Origin: Pseudoduganella namucuonensis
Lineage (GTDB): Bacteria; Pseudomonadota; Gammaproteobacteria; Burkholderiales; Burkholderiaceae_D
Assembly (NCBI RefSeq): GCF_900116645.1
Contig: NZ_FPBO01000022.1
Coordinates: 80,402 to 144,401, forward strand
Length of the DNA stretch: 64,000 nucleotides
Direction: 5' to 3'
How positions within the stretch are numbered: position 1 is the first letter of the stretch; each line of letters opens with the position of its first letter. Under the pieces are notes generated by a model. The model saw only the letters and a list, made by a program, of their open reading frames with translations, had not been told where the DNA came from and made no database searches. This document shows, piece by piece, positions 1 through 9,239 of this stretch. The translations under genes were made by a program, and so were the position numbers.

Positions 1-735
1 GTGGGGCGCGGCACCCAGCGGGTGGAGGAGGGCTTGCAGGCCCTGTTCCCGGAGGCGCGCATCCTGCGCATCGACGCCGACAGCACGCGCAAGAAGGGCA
101 GCGCGCAGGAAGCCTTCGACACGGTGCACCGGGGCGAGGTGGACATCCTGGTCGGCACGCAGATGGTCGCCAAGGGGCATGACTTCAAAAAGTTGACCCT
201 GGTGGGCATCATGAACCCCGACACGGCGCTGTTCTCGCAGGACTACCGCGCCAGCGAGCGCCTGTTCGCGCAACTGATGCAGGTGGCGGGCCGGGCCGGC
301 CGCGCGGCGCAGGTGGAGGGCGGCAGCCCCGCCGAGGTGCTGATCCAGACGCGCTACACGCAGCATCCGCTGTACTCGGCCGTGGTCAACCACGACTACG
401 ACCACTTCGCCTCCGCGCTGCTGGCCGAGCGCAAGCAGGCCGCCTTGCCGCCCTACCTGTTCCAGGCGCTGCTGCGCGCCGAGGCGCCCGAACTGGCCAC
501 GGCCATCGAATTCCTCACGCTGGCGCGCGACTGCAGGCAATGGGAAGGCGTCACCCTCAACGACCCCATCCCGATGACGATGACGCGCGTGCACAACGTC
601 GACCGCGCCCAGTTGCTGGTGGAATCGGCGTCCCGCCCCGTGCTGCAAGCCTTCCTCAAGGAATGGATGCAGGCGCTGCGCGACACCAAGACCCGCGTCA
701 AATGGTCGCTCGAAGTCGACCCGCTCGACATTTAA
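1..735 (+). CDS. priA: Primosomal protein N' (PriA helicase), 3' part
   Basis: This is the C-terminal 244 residues of the replication-restart helicase PriA; the 5' part lies outside the window, so the GTG at position 1 is not the true start. PriA recognises stalled forks and loads the primosome in the cytoplasm. The helicase C-terminal domain is visible: VGTQMVAKGHDF at about residues 51-62, and QVAGRAGR, the arginine-finger motif VI, at about 94-101. The last 100 residues match the PriA C-terminal domain. The gene ends at TAA 733-735 and converges on the LysR gene at 871. The family assignment is firm. Confidence 0.95.
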   Translation: MGRGTQRVEEGLQALFPEARILRIDADSTRKKGSAQEAFDTVHRGEVDILVGTQMVAKGHDFKKLTLVGIMNPDTALFSQDYRASERLFAQLMQVAGRAGRAAQVEGGSPAEVLIQTRYTQHPLYSAVVNHDYDHFASALLAERKQAALPPYLFQALLRAEAPELATAIEFLTLARDCRQWEGVTLNDPIPMTMTRVHNVDRAQLLVESASRPVLQAFLKEWMQALRDTKTRVKWSLEVDPLDI

Positions 736-745
736 ACCCGCGCCC

Positions 746-869
746 AAGCGGCGTCAGCAGCTATTTGGGGTCAGACCCCAAAGCGGCGTCAGCAATGGTA
801 AGGGATCTGATGCTGTGTGGAAGCGGCGTCAGCAGCCCTCTGGGGTCTGACCCCAAAGCGGCGTGGACA
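746..869. repeat. Cluster of short direct repeats and GGGGTCAGACCCC palindromes
   Basis: Between the convergent priA and LysR genes the motif AAGCGGCGTCAGCA occurs at 746-759, 781-794 and 821-834, and a shortened form AAGCGGCGT lies at 856-864. Interleaved are two near-identical palindromes: TTTGGGGTCAGACCCCAAA at 764-782 and TGGGGTCTGACCCCA at 841-855. The second is the reverse complement of the first in its core. No reading frame explains them. The palindromes may act as bidirectional terminators or belong to a REP-like family. The same core recurs at 28761, 35529 and 62113. Confidence 0.85.
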
Positions 870-870
870 G

Positions 871-1764
871 TTAGGGTTGCAGCAGGTAGCGGCGGGCGCT
901 GTGGATGACTTGCTCGGACAGCGCGCGCGTGAACGGCGTGTCGAGGTTCCAGGCGTGCCATTCGAGCGGCACGTCGAAGACTTGGCCCGGGGCGAGGTCC
1001 ACCAGCCTTTCGCTGTCGATCGCGCCGGCCACGTGCATCAGGGGCAGCAAGCCGTACGCCAAGCCGCCGTAGATGCACTCGTACAGCGCCGGCGTCAGCG
1101 GCAGCGTGTGGCGCGGGTAGGGGCCCTTGACGCCGAGCGTGTCGGCCAGGAAGCGGCTGTGGTGTGAACGGTCACTCACCACCGCCGGCGCCAGCTGCGC
1201 GGCCTCGGCGGAGAAGCCGTCGCCGAACCAGTGGCCGGCGAACACCGGCGTGGCGACGCACACATGGCGCATCACGCCCAGCGGCGTGGTGGCCGGACCG
1301 TTCAAGGCCGACGGCGACTCGCAGCGCGCGGCGATGGCGCCGAACACGCTGCCTTCCTGCACCATGTGCAGCGCCTGCTCGCGGCCGGCCTGGTGGATGT
1401 CCAGCTGGCAGCGCGGTGGCGACAGCAGCGGACCCAGCGCCAGCGGGAACCACGTCGCCAGGCTGGCGGCGTCGATGGCCACCGAGATTTCCGGCATGCT
1501 GACCCGGTTGCCCAGGTCGATGTCCAGCGCCGCCTCCATCAGCCGCACGTTGCGGTGGTGCGAGATCAGCCGCTGGCCCAGTCCGGTCGGCACGCAAGGC
1601 GCGCCGCGCACGATCAGCAGGCGCCCGCTGGCGTCCTCCAGCGCCTTGATGCGCTGCGAGACGGCGGACTGGCTGATGCCCAGCGCCGCGGCCGCCTTTT
1701 CAAAACTGCCATGGCTGGCGACCGCGTCCAGGACGGCCAGCGCTTTGTAATCGATATTGCCCAT
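871..1764 (-). CDS. LysR-family regulator, ArgP/LysG-like
   Basis: This 297-residue protein has a LysR N-terminal winged helix at residues 4-62, with FEKAAAALGISQSAVSQRI as the recognition helix, followed by a two-lobed effector domain. Its length and the opening DYKALAVLDAVASHGSFEKAA pattern fit the ArgP (IciA/LysG) subgroup, which senses lysine or arginine and usually controls an adjacent LysE/ArgO exporter. No exporter is next to it here. Instead it is divergent from the flavoprotein gene at 1880, with about 115 bp between the starts, so its target is unclear. The ArgP subgroup is inferred; the LysR family is certain. Confidence 0.8.
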   Translation of the reverse strand: MGNIDYKALAVLDAVASHGSFEKAAAALGISQSAVSQRIKALEDASGRLLIVRGAPCVPTGLGQRLISHHRNVRLMEAALDIDLGNRVSMPEISVAIDAASLATWFPLALGPLLSPPRCQLDIHQAGREQALHMVQEGSVFGAIAARCESPSALNGPATTPLGVMRHVCVATPVFAGHWFGDGFSAEAAQLAPAVVSDRSHHSRFLADTLGVKGPYPRHTLPLTPALYECIYGGLAYGLLPLMHVAGAIDSERLVDLAPGQVFDVPLEWHAWNLDTPFTRALSEQVIHSARRYLLQP

Positions 1765-1879
1765 AAGAGACGCTTATAAAAATCTGAAACGATAAGCAAT
1801 ACTAATGGGTTTCCATGTTTCATGCTGGATTTTTCGCAAGAGAGTAGACTCCCAGCTCATCAGAATGGAGGCCGATGCG

Positions 1880-3322
1880 ATGAAGACTATGCGTACCGAT
1901 GTGGCGATCATAGGGGCCGGCACGGCCGGCTTGTCGGCCTACCGCGCCGCGCGCGCGGGCGGCAAGCGCGCCGTGCTGATCGAGAGCGGTCCCTACGGCA
2001 CCACCTGCGCCCGCGTCGGCTGCATGCCCAGCAAGCTGCTGATCGCGGCGGCCGACGCGGCGCACGCCGTGGCCGACGCGCCGGCCTTCGGCGTGCATCC
2101 CGGCCCCGTGCGCATCGACGGCCGGGCCGTGATGGCGCGCGTGCGCAGCGAGCGCGACCGCTTTGTCGGCTTCGTGCTGGAGGGCATGGAACACATCCCC
2201 GCCGAGGACTTGCTGCGCGGCCACGCGCGCTTCGCGGGACCGCGCGAACTGAGCATCGACGGGCACACGCTGGTGCAGGCCGAGCGCATCGTCATCGCCA
2301 CCGGTTCCACGCCCATTGTGCCGCAGGAATGGCGACAGGCCGGGGACCGCGTCATTTCCAGCGACGCCGTGTTCGAGTGGACCGATCTGCCCGGCTCGGT
2401 GGCCGTGGTGGGCACCGGCGTGATCGGCCTGGAGCTGGGGCAGGCGCTGCACCGGCTGGGCGTGCGGGTGACGATGTACGCGCGCGGCGGCAGCGTGGCC
2501 CAGCTGGGCGACCCGGAGGTGCTGGCCGAGGCGGCGCGCGTGCTGGGCGGGGCGCTGGACATCCGTTTCCAGACCAGCGTGGCGTCCGTCACCGCGGAGG
2601 ACGGGCGGCTGGCGCTGGCCAGCCGCGACGAGACGGGCCGGGAACGCCGCGAATCCTTCGACTTCGTGCTGGCCGCGATGGGCCGCAAACCCAATGTGCA
2701 CGAGCTGAACCTGGAGCTGGCGCAGATCGCGCTGGACCGCCGCGGCGTGCCGCTGTACGACCGCCGCACCATGCAGTGCGGCAGCAGCGCCATCTTCATC
2801 GCCGGCGACGCGGACGACGAATTGCCGCTGCTGGGCGAGGCCGCCGACCAGGGCAAGATCGCCGGCGCCAACGCCGCCCGCTTTCCGGACGTGCAGCCCG
2901 GCCTGCGCCGCACGCCGCTGACGGTGGCCTTCTGCGAACCGCAGATCGCCACCATGGGCGCCAGCTACCGCGACCTGTGCGCCAGCCACGGCGGCCGCTT
3001 CGCGGCCGGTTCCGTCTCCTTCGGCAACCAGGGCCGCAGCCGCGTGATGCGCCAGAACCAGGGCATGCTGCGCGTCTACGGCGAGTTCGGCAGCGGCCGT
3101 TTCCTGGGCGCCGAGATGGTGGGCCCGCGCGCCGAGCACATCGGCCACCTGCTGTCCTGGGCCTGCCAGGCGCGGCTGACCGTGTCCGCCATGCTGGACA
3201 TGCCCTTCTACCACCCGGTGGTGGAGGAGGGCGTGCGCACCGCGCTGCGCGACCTGGCGGAGCAACTGGCCGCCGAGCCGCCGGCGCCCGTGCCCTGCCC
3301 GGATTGCACGCCCGGCACTTGA
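1880..3322 (+). CDS. Dihydrolipoyl dehydrogenase-like FAD/NAD(P) disulfide oxidoreductase
   Basis: This cytoplasmic flavoprotein of about 480 residues is of the pyridine-nucleotide-disulfide oxidoreductase family. An FAD-binding GAGTAGLSAYRAA motif lies near the N-terminus, the redox-active pair is in TTCARVGCMPSK, an NAD-binding GTGVIGLELGQAL motif is near residue 175, the second FAD motif ends in IFIAGDADD, and the C-terminal HPVVEE supplies the catalytic His-Glu. The TTCARVGC signature marks a stand-alone group and not the E3 of a 2-oxoacid dehydrogenase operon, and no E1 or E2 genes are nearby. Start ATG 1880 was chosen over upstream in-frame ATG 1865 because GGAGG lies at 1867-1871. The physiological disulfide substrate is unknown. 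Confidence 0.85.
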   Translation: MKTMRTDVAIIGAGTAGLSAYRAARAGGKRAVLIESGPYGTTCARVGCMPSKLLIAAADAAHAVADAPAFGVHPGPVRIDGRAVMARVRSERDRFVGFVLEGMEHIPAEDLLRGHARFAGPRELSIDGHTLVQAERIVIATGSTPIVPQEWRQAGDRVISSDAVFEWTDLPGSVAVVGTGVIGLELGQALHRLGVRVTMYARGGSVAQLGDPEVLAEAARVLGGALDIRFQTSVASVTAEDGRLALASRDETGRERRESFDFVLAAMGRKPNVHELNLELAQIALDRRGVPLYDRRTMQCGSSAIFIAGDADDELPLLGEAADQGKIAGANAARFPDVQPGLRRTPLTVAFCEPQIATMGASYRDLCASHGGRFAAGSVSFGNQGRSRVMRQNQGMLRVYGEFGSGRFLGAEMVGPRAEHIGHLLSWACQARLTVSAMLDMPFYHPVVEEGVRTALRDLAEQLAAEPPAPVPCPDCTPGT

Positions 3323-3385
3323 ATGCCCGCGTCTTCTCTACTATGCTGGAAGTAAGTTGATGTACGGCAACACTATGGAGATGCG

Positions 3386-4504
3386 GTGAAAATACGGAAG
3401 ATCGGCCCTGGCGACCTGCGTGTCGGTCAGCTGCTGCCTTGGGATGTCTACGGGGCGGGCGGCGGCCTGCTGGCGCTCAAGGGGCAGTTGATCGCGAACA
3501 GCAGCCAGCTTGACAGCCTGGTCGAGCGCGGCGTTTATGATGACGCCGGCGAACGGCCCGAGGGCGCGGAGCCGGCGTCGGTGCTGCGCCTGCTGAACGG
3601 CGCCGCGCTTGCGCTGCAAGCCGTGCTGGAACAGATCGCGGGCGGGATGGCGTCCGATGCGCGCGGGAAGCTGGAGGAAGTGGCCGGGATGGTGGCGCGG
3701 GCCGTGGCGCTGAACGCCGATATCGCGGTCGCGTCCATCCTGCACAATCAGCGGGCCATGCCGTATCCGGTGCGGCACAGCGTGGACACGGCCGTGGTGA
3801 CGCAGATCGTGGCCGCTTCGCTGAACAAGCCGGACGAAGACGTGCGAACAGCGACGTTGGCGGCGCTGACGATGAACGTCGGCATGCTCGCCGGCCATGC
3901 CCGCCTGCACGCGCTGACCGCCCCGCTGAGCGCCGACGACCGGCGCCTGATCCAGGCCCATCCGCAGGCCGGCGTGGCGCTGCTGCGCCAGGCCGGCGTC
4001 GACCACCCGGACTGGCTGTCCTGCGTGCTGCATCACCATGAAAACGAGGACGGCAGCGGCTACCCGTCCGGCAAGGGCGGCGCCCAGGTGCCGGAGTCGG
4101 CCAAGCTGGTGGCGCTGGCGGACCGTTATTGCGCCCGCGTGTCACAGCGGGGCTACCGCCAGAGCCTGGCGCCGAACGCGGCGCTGCGCGACATCCTGCT
4201 GGAGGGCAAAACCACGCTGGGCAGCCTGCCGGCCGCCGTGCTGATACGCGAACTGGGCATTTACCCCATCGGCACCCGCGTGCGGCTGCGGAACGGGGAA
4301 ATCGGCGTGGTGTCGCGCAAGGGATTGAATTCCACGTCGCCCTGGGTGACGTCGCTGACCGGTCCGCGCGGCGCGCCGCTGGACCCTTTCCCGCAGCGCG
4401 ACACGCGCAGCGACCAGAACGGCATACGCGAGGTGCTGGCGCCGGGCGAGCCGGCGGCGGAGTTCCGCATGAGCCAGGTCTGGGGCAGCGCGGCGCTGCC
4501 CTGA
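3386..4504 (+). CDS. Degenerate HD-GYP domain protein
   Basis: A 372-residue cytoplasmic protein with a GTG start, preceded by GGAG at 3377-3380. The architecture is an N-terminal DUF3391-like region at residues 1-60 followed by an HD-GYP-type helical domain at about 120-300. The GYP part is kept as LHHHENEDGSGYP near residue 215, but where active c-di-GMP phosphodiesterases carry LHDIGK this protein reads LTMNVGM, so the HD metal-binding pair is missing. A C-terminal extension of about 70 residues resembles the small barrel seen in related betaproteobacterial proteins. It is more likely a c-di-GMP-binding or scaffold protein than an enzyme; that is inference. It ends 25 bp before the convergent gene at 4530. 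Confidence 0.75.
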   Translation: MKIRKIGPGDLRVGQLLPWDVYGAGGGLLALKGQLIANSSQLDSLVERGVYDDAGERPEGAEPASVLRLLNGAALALQAVLEQIAGGMASDARGKLEEVAGMVARAVALNADIAVASILHNQRAMPYPVRHSVDTAVVTQIVAASLNKPDEDVRTATLAALTMNVGMLAGHARLHALTAPLSADDRRLIQAHPQAGVALLRQAGVDHPDWLSCVLHHHENEDGSGYPSGKGGAQVPESAKLVALADRYCARVSQRGYRQSLAPNAALRDILLEGKTTLGSLPAAVLIRELGIYPIGTRVRLRNGEIGVVSRKGLNSTSPWVTSLTGPRGAPLDPFPQRDTRSDQNGIREVLAPGEPAAEFRMSQVWGSAALP

Positions 4505-4529
4505 CGCGCGGTCCCCGGCCCGGCCGCGG

Positions 4530-5012
4530 TCAGTTCAGCATCGCGTCCAGCCGGCCCTGCTCGGCCAGGTCGCGCAGCACGCGGATGGTGTCGATGTCCG
4601 ATTCCTCGTAGGCCGACTTGCGGAACTCGTCGTACATCGCGTTCGCCTCGTCGGTGGCGGCGTCGTGGCCGTCCTCGTACTCGAAGCGCACGAACAGCCG
4701 GCCCGGGTGGGGGATTTCGATGGTCATCGTCAGGCTGGAGGCGCTGATGTCCTGCTGCGGCGCCACCACGTAGCGCACGCGGTGCATGGTTTCCAGCACC
4801 ACGCGGTCGGTGATCACCAGTTCGCCGTAGCGCAGCTTGCGGTCGAAGCCGTTCTCGCCGCGGTTGGCGATCTGGCACTCGTCCAGGTGCGGCACGAACA
4901 GCCTGGGTGATTCCGCCCGCAACACGAGGCCGCGCCACAGTTGTTCGTGGCTGATCTCGTCGATCAACGGGTTCATCGGATCGTTGATTTCTATTAAGTG
5001 TTCAAATTTCAT
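4530..5012 (-). CDS. AtaL-like (former DUF1857) SRPBCC-fold protein
   Basis: The product is a 160-residue soluble protein starting MKFEHLIEIND at ATG 5012. The frame is open 22 codons further upstream, but that part does not look coding. The pattern of an N-terminal strand, then W-R-G-L-V-L-R-A, then a long beta-sheet segment with LTMTIEIPHPGRLFVRFEYE and a C-terminal helix, matches the AtaL/DUF1857 family, whose fold resembles ligand-binding START/SRPBCC proteins. Biochemical function is not established. It is divergent from rep, so the 125 bp between 5013 and 5137 must hold both promoters. Confidence 0.7.
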   Translation of the reverse strand: MKFEHLIEINDPMNPLIDEISHEQLWRGLVLRAESPRLFVPHLDECQIANRGENGFDRKLRYGELVITDRVVLETMHRVRYVVAPQQDISASSLTMTIEIPHPGRLFVRFEYEDGHDAATDEANAMYDEFRKSAYEESDIDTIRVLRDLAEQGRLDAMLN

Positions 5013-5137
5013 GATGCGTAGCCCAGGTAGGTGAGGCGTACCGACGCCTGACGACACTATATTCCGCCCGGCCCCCAATTATCAATGCTTGCGCTGCTAC
5101 AATGGCTGGCTGTACTTCCCGCTCCCGCCCCGAAACC

Positions 5138-7198
5138 ATGTCTAACGCCCCACAGTTTGGTCTGAACGCCCCCCAAAGCGAAGCCGTGCTCTACCTGGAC
5201 GGGCCATGCCTGGTGCTGGCCGGCGCGGGTTCCGGCAAGACGCGCGTGATCACGCAGAAAATCACCCACCTGGTCGAGGACCGCGGCTACGATCCGCGCA
5301 CCATCGCCGCGCTGACCTTCACCAACAAGGCCGCGCTGGAAATGCAGGAACGGGTCGCCAAGCTGCTCAAGCAGCCGCGCCAGGCCAAGCAGTTGACGGT
5401 GTCCACCTTCCACTCGCTGGGCGTGAAGATCCTGCGCCAGGAGGCCAACCACCTGGGGCTGAAGGACCGCTTCTCCATCATGGACAGCGACGACTGCTAT
5501 TCGCTGGTGCAGGACCTGGCCGTGACCACCGACAAGCAGATCATCCGCGGCATCCAGAACAGTATTTCGCTGTGGAAAAACGGCCTGGTCGTGCCCGAGC
5601 AGGCGCTGCGCGACGCCAAGGACGAGGACGAGGCCCAGGCCGCCCGCATCTACGGCAGCTACATCTCCACGCTGGCGGCCTACCAGGCGGTCGATTTCGA
5701 CGACCTGATCCGCCTGCCCGTGGAGCTGTTCCGCGACAACGGCGCCGTGCGCGACAAGTGGCAGCGCCGCCTGCGCTACCTGCTGGTCGACGAATACCAG
5801 GACACCAACACTTGCCAATACGAACTGGTGAAGCTGATGGTGACCGGCATCGGCAAGAAACCCATGTTCACCGCCGTGGGCGACGACGACCAGGCCATCT
5901 ACGCCTGGCGCGGCGCCACCATCGAGAACCTGCGCAACCTGCAGGTCGATTTCCCGGACCTGAAGCTGATCAAGCTGGAGCAGAACTACCGTTCCACCAC
6001 CCGCATCCTGCAGGCGGCCAACGCGGTGATCGGCAACAATCCCAAGCTGTTCGAAAAGTCGCTGTGGTCCGAGCACGGCCTGGGCGAGCCCATCACCGTG
6101 CACGCCATGCCGAACGACGAGCAGGAGGCGGAGCAGATCGCCATCATGATCTCGGCCGACCACTTCGAGCGCAAGAACAAGTGGACCGACTACGCCATCC
6201 TCTACCGCGGCAACCACCAGGCCCGCATCATCGAGCAGGCGCTGCGCAACCAGCGCATCCCGTACACGATCTCCGGCGGCCAGAGCTTCTTCGACAAGGC
6301 CGAGATCAAGGACATCATCGCCTACCTGCGCCTGTTGGCCAACCAGGACGACGACCCGGCCTTCATCCGCGCCGTCACCACGCCGCGGCGGGGCATAGGG
6401 CAGTCCACGCTGGAAGTGCTGGGCGCGTTCTCGGGCCAATGGCAGTGTTCGCTGTTCGAGGCCGTGTTCAAGGGTGGCATCGAGGCCAAGCTGCCGGACA
6501 GGCAACTGCTGCCGCTGCGCGAATTCTGCAACTTCATCAACAACCTGGAGGCGCGCGCCAGCCGTCCGGGCCCGTCCGGCAGCGGCGACAACGCCGCCCA
6601 GGTGCTGGACGACCTGATGGAGGCCATCCATTACGAGTCCTACCTGTACGACAGCTTCGAGGAGCGCGCCGCCCAAGGCAAGTTCCAGAACGTGATGGAG
6701 TTCGTCAACTGGCTGAAGGACCGGGGCCGGGGCGGCAAGGACCGCGACGGCGAGGAAAAGAACGTGCTGGAACTGACGCAGATGGTGGCGCTGATGTCCA
6801 TGCTCGAAGGCAAGGACGAGGAGCCGGACGCGATCCGCATGTCCACCCTGCACGCCTCCAAGGGGCTGGAGTATCCGCACGTGTTCCTGGTCGGCTGCGA
6901 GGAGGGCATCCTGCCGCACAAGGGCGATCCGGACGCGCCGGTGGAAACGGTGGCGCAGCGCATCGAGGAGGAGCGCCGCCTGATGTACGTGGGCATCACC
7001 CGCGCCCAGCGCACGCTGCGCGTCACCTGGTGCAAAAAGCGCAAGCGCGCGGGCGAACAGGTGCATTGCGACCAGTCGCGCTTCATCAAGGAGATGGAGC
7101 TGGACGTGGGCGACGCCGTGCCCAAGGAATCCGAAATCCTCACCCCGCGCGAACGCCTGGCGCGCATGAAGGAACTGCTCGCCACACCCAAAGCCTGA
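5138..7198 (+). CDS. rep: ATP-dependent DNA helicase Rep
   Basis: This 686-residue superfamily 1A 3'-5' helicase assists replication forks through nucleoprotein blocks. Seen motifs: Walker A AGAGSGKT near residue 27, motif Ia TFTNKAA, motif II LLVDEYQDTN near residue 220, motif III GDDDQAIYAWRGA, motif IV QNYRST, motif V TLHASKGLEYPHVF and motif VI EERRLMYVGITRAQ. Length and the order of motifs fit Rep and not UvrD or PcrA. ATG 5138 (MSNAPQFGLN) was preferred over ATG 5102 because homologous Rep proteins begin close to the helicase core. It stands alone, divergent from the AtaL-like gene. Confidence 0.93.
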   Translation: MSNAPQFGLNAPQSEAVLYLDGPCLVLAGAGSGKTRVITQKITHLVEDRGYDPRTIAALTFTNKAALEMQERVAKLLKQPRQAKQLTVSTFHSLGVKILRQEANHLGLKDRFSIMDSDDCYSLVQDLAVTTDKQIIRGIQNSISLWKNGLVVPEQALRDAKDEDEAQAARIYGSYISTLAAYQAVDFDDLIRLPVELFRDNGAVRDKWQRRLRYLLVDEYQDTNTCQYELVKLMVTGIGKKPMFTAVGDDDQAIYAWRGATIENLRNLQVDFPDLKLIKLEQNYRSTTRILQAANAVIGNNPKLFEKSLWSEHGLGEPITVHAMPNDEQEAEQIAIMISADHFERKNKWTDYAILYRGNHQARIIEQALRNQRIPYTISGGQSFFDKAEIKDIIAYLRLLANQDDDPAFIRAVTTPRRGIGQSTLEVLGAFSGQWQCSLFEAVFKGGIEAKLPDRQLLPLREFCNFINNLEARASRPGPSGSGDNAAQVLDDLMEAIHYESYLYDSFEERAAQGKFQNVMEFVNWLKDRGRGGKDRDGEEKNVLELTQMVALMSMLEGKDEEPDAIRMSTLHASKGLEYPHVFLVGCEEGILPHKGDPDAPVETVAQRIEEERRLMYVGITRAQRTLRVTWCKKRKRAGEQVHCDQSRFIKEMELDVGDAVPKESEILTPRERLARMKELLATPKA

Positions 7199-7278
7199 GC
7201 CCCGCCGCGCCGGTTTACTTCCCGCGGTGATTATGTGATTCTGGGAATTCTTTTCCGGGAGTAAACAGGGGGCCTGCC

Positions 7279-9201
7279 ATGAAGTCGATCTTCAAGCAGT
7301 TGCTTTTGCATTGCGCGCTGTGGATGGCGTGCGGCGCCTGGGCCCAGCCGCTGGACCTTTCCGGCGCCGCGTTGCTGCTGGAGGACCCGGGCGGCGCGAT
7401 GACGGTGCAACAGGCCGCCGCGCAGGCCGCGCGCTTCGCTCCCGGCAAGGTCTCGGTCGGTTTCACGACGTCCGCCTACTGGATGCGTTTCACCGTGCGC
7501 AACAGCGGCCGGGAGCCGGCCACCTGGTGGCTGGACACCAGCAACCGCACCTTGCAGGAAGTGGACCTGTACCAGTCCGACGGCAAGGGCGGCTACCTGC
7601 ACGGCTCGGCCGGCGCGGGGCGGCCGTTCTCCCAGCGTCCGCTGGCCACGGATTACTTCGTGTTTCCCGTCACGGTCGCGGCGGGCGGCACGGCGGAACT
7701 GTATTTGCGCGTGCGCAGCACCGGCTTCCAGGGCGTGATGATGAAGCCGCTGATGTGGACGCCGTCCGCCTACCAGGCGCGGGCCCAGTCCGAACGCACG
7801 CAATGGCTGCTTTACCTGGGCATGGCCGCCACGCTGGCCGGCTTCAACCTGATGCTGTGGCTCTACCTGCGCGAGCACGACCACCTCGTGTACGTGCTGT
7901 CGTTGCTCGCCATCATCTGGACCACCAGCAGCGCGGCGGGCGGCTACGGTTCGGCCTTCCAGATGCTGTGGCCGGACGCGCCCCGGTTCGAGCAGTGTTC
8001 CTGGGTGCTGTCGCTGCTGGCCGTGTGCGTGTTGACGCCGCTGTTCATTTCGCGCCTGCTGGACCTGTGGCGGCGCATGCCGCGCGTGAGCATGGTGCTG
8101 TGGGGCCTGATCGGCATCAACTGCGTCACCAGCCTGATCCTGGCGGGCATGACGGCGCTAGGGGTGCGGGGCCATGCGGAGGAAATGCAGCTGGTCTACA
8201 TCGTCGGCGGCCTGCTGTGGCAGCCCATCTTTCCATTGCTTGGCTACGCCATCGTCAAATGCGCGCTGCGGGGAGACCGCTTCGCCCGCTTCATGCTGGT
8301 GGCCTACCTGCCCGCCATTGCCGCCTCCACCTACACCTCGCTGCAAAACGTGCGCGGCGAGCCGCCCAGCCTGGTGTACGTGATGTGGGGCGCGGGCTTC
8401 GAACTGCTGGTGATGGCGCTGGCGCTGGCCGACCGTTTCAATCAAGAACGTTTGCAAAAGTTGGCCGCGCAGGAGGCGCTGCTGGACAACCTGCGCCGCT
8501 CCGAGCAGGAGCTGGAACAAAAAGTCACGCAACGCACGCTGGAACTGAACGCCGAGCAGAAGCGCACCAAGGAGTTGCTGTACAACATACTGCCCGTGGA
8601 ACTGGCCGAGGAACTGTCCAGCACGGGCCAGGCCCAGCCGGCGCGGCACGAGTCCGCCACCGTATTGTTCACCGACTTCGCCGGTTTCACCGCCGTGGCC
8701 GCCACCATGCCGGCCGACCGCATGATTTCGGAACTGAACGAGATCTTCGCCGCCTTCGACGACATCACCGACGAATGCGGCGTGGAAAAGATCAAGACCA
8801 TCGGCGACTCCTACATGGCCGCTGCCGGCCTGCCCAAGCCGTGTGCGGACCATGCCCAGCGTTGCGTGCGCGCCGGGCTGAGAATGATCGCCTTCATCGA
8901 GGAGCGCAACAGCAAGGCGCCGTTCAAGTGGACGCTGCGGGTCGGGATTCATTCAGGCCCGGTGGTGGCGGGCGTGGTTGGCAAGCGCAAATACGCGTTC
9001 GATATCTGGGGCGACACCGTCAATATCGCCTCGCGCATGGAAAGTTCCGGCGCCGTGGGGCGGGTGAATGTGTCCGCCTATACCAGCGATTTGGCGCGTG
9101 ACGATTTCGATTGCGAATACCGGGGCAAGGTCGCGGCCAAGGGCAAGGGCGAAATGGATATGTATTTCATTACCGGGGAGCGTGCGGCCGGCGCGGTTTA
9201 A
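7279..9201 (+). CDS. Membrane adenylate cyclase with 7TMR-DISM sensor
   Basis: A 640-residue inner-membrane receptor. A signal peptide at 1-22 is followed by a periplasmic 7TMR-DISM extracellular beta domain (about 30-165), seven membrane helices (about 170-390), a coiled coil (about 395-440) and a class III nucleotide cyclase domain (about 455-630). Catalytic residues are visible: metal-binding Asp in FTDFAGFT (about 463-470) and GDSYMAA (about 507). The base-selecting Lys in EKIKTIGD and Asp in FDIWGDTVN indicate ATP, so it should make cAMP and not cGMP. A cyclic-nucleotide-binding protein lies at 29978. The periplasmic domain of this family is thought to bind carbohydrate; the ligand is unknown. 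Confidence 0.88.
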   Translation: MKSIFKQLLLHCALWMACGAWAQPLDLSGAALLLEDPGGAMTVQQAAAQAARFAPGKVSVGFTTSAYWMRFTVRNSGREPATWWLDTSNRTLQEVDLYQSDGKGGYLHGSAGAGRPFSQRPLATDYFVFPVTVAAGGTAELYLRVRSTGFQGVMMKPLMWTPSAYQARAQSERTQWLLYLGMAATLAGFNLMLWLYLREHDHLVYVLSLLAIIWTTSSAAGGYGSAFQMLWPDAPRFEQCSWVLSLLAVCVLTPLFISRLLDLWRRMPRVSMVLWGLIGINCVTSLILAGMTALGVRGHAEEMQLVYIVGGLLWQPIFPLLGYAIVKCALRGDRFARFMLVAYLPAIAASTYTSLQNVRGEPPSLVYVMWGAGFELLVMALALADRFNQERLQKLAAQEALLDNLRRSEQELEQKVTQRTLELNAEQKRTKELLYNILPVELAEELSSTGQAQPARHESATVLFTDFAGFTAVAATMPADRMISELNEIFAAFDDITDECGVEKIKTIGDSYMAAAGLPKPCADHAQRCVRAGLRMIAFIEERNSKAPFKWTLRVGIHSGPVVAGVVGKRKYAFDIWGDTVNIASRMESSGAVGRVNVSAYTSDLARDDFDCEYRGKVAAKGKGEMDMYFITGERAAGAV

Positions 9202-9239
9202 CTATAGAATTGTATTTCATTTAACTATTTCGGAAGCAC

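Noticed and set aside
746..864. CRISPR array downstream of priA
   Set aside because: The repeats are 14 bp with irregular gaps, and the interspersed units are themselves palindromes; no cas genes are present.
5102..5137. Start of rep at ATG 5102
   Set aside because: The extra 12 residues (AGCTSRSRPET) do not fit Rep N-termini, and the position would leave little room for a promoter.
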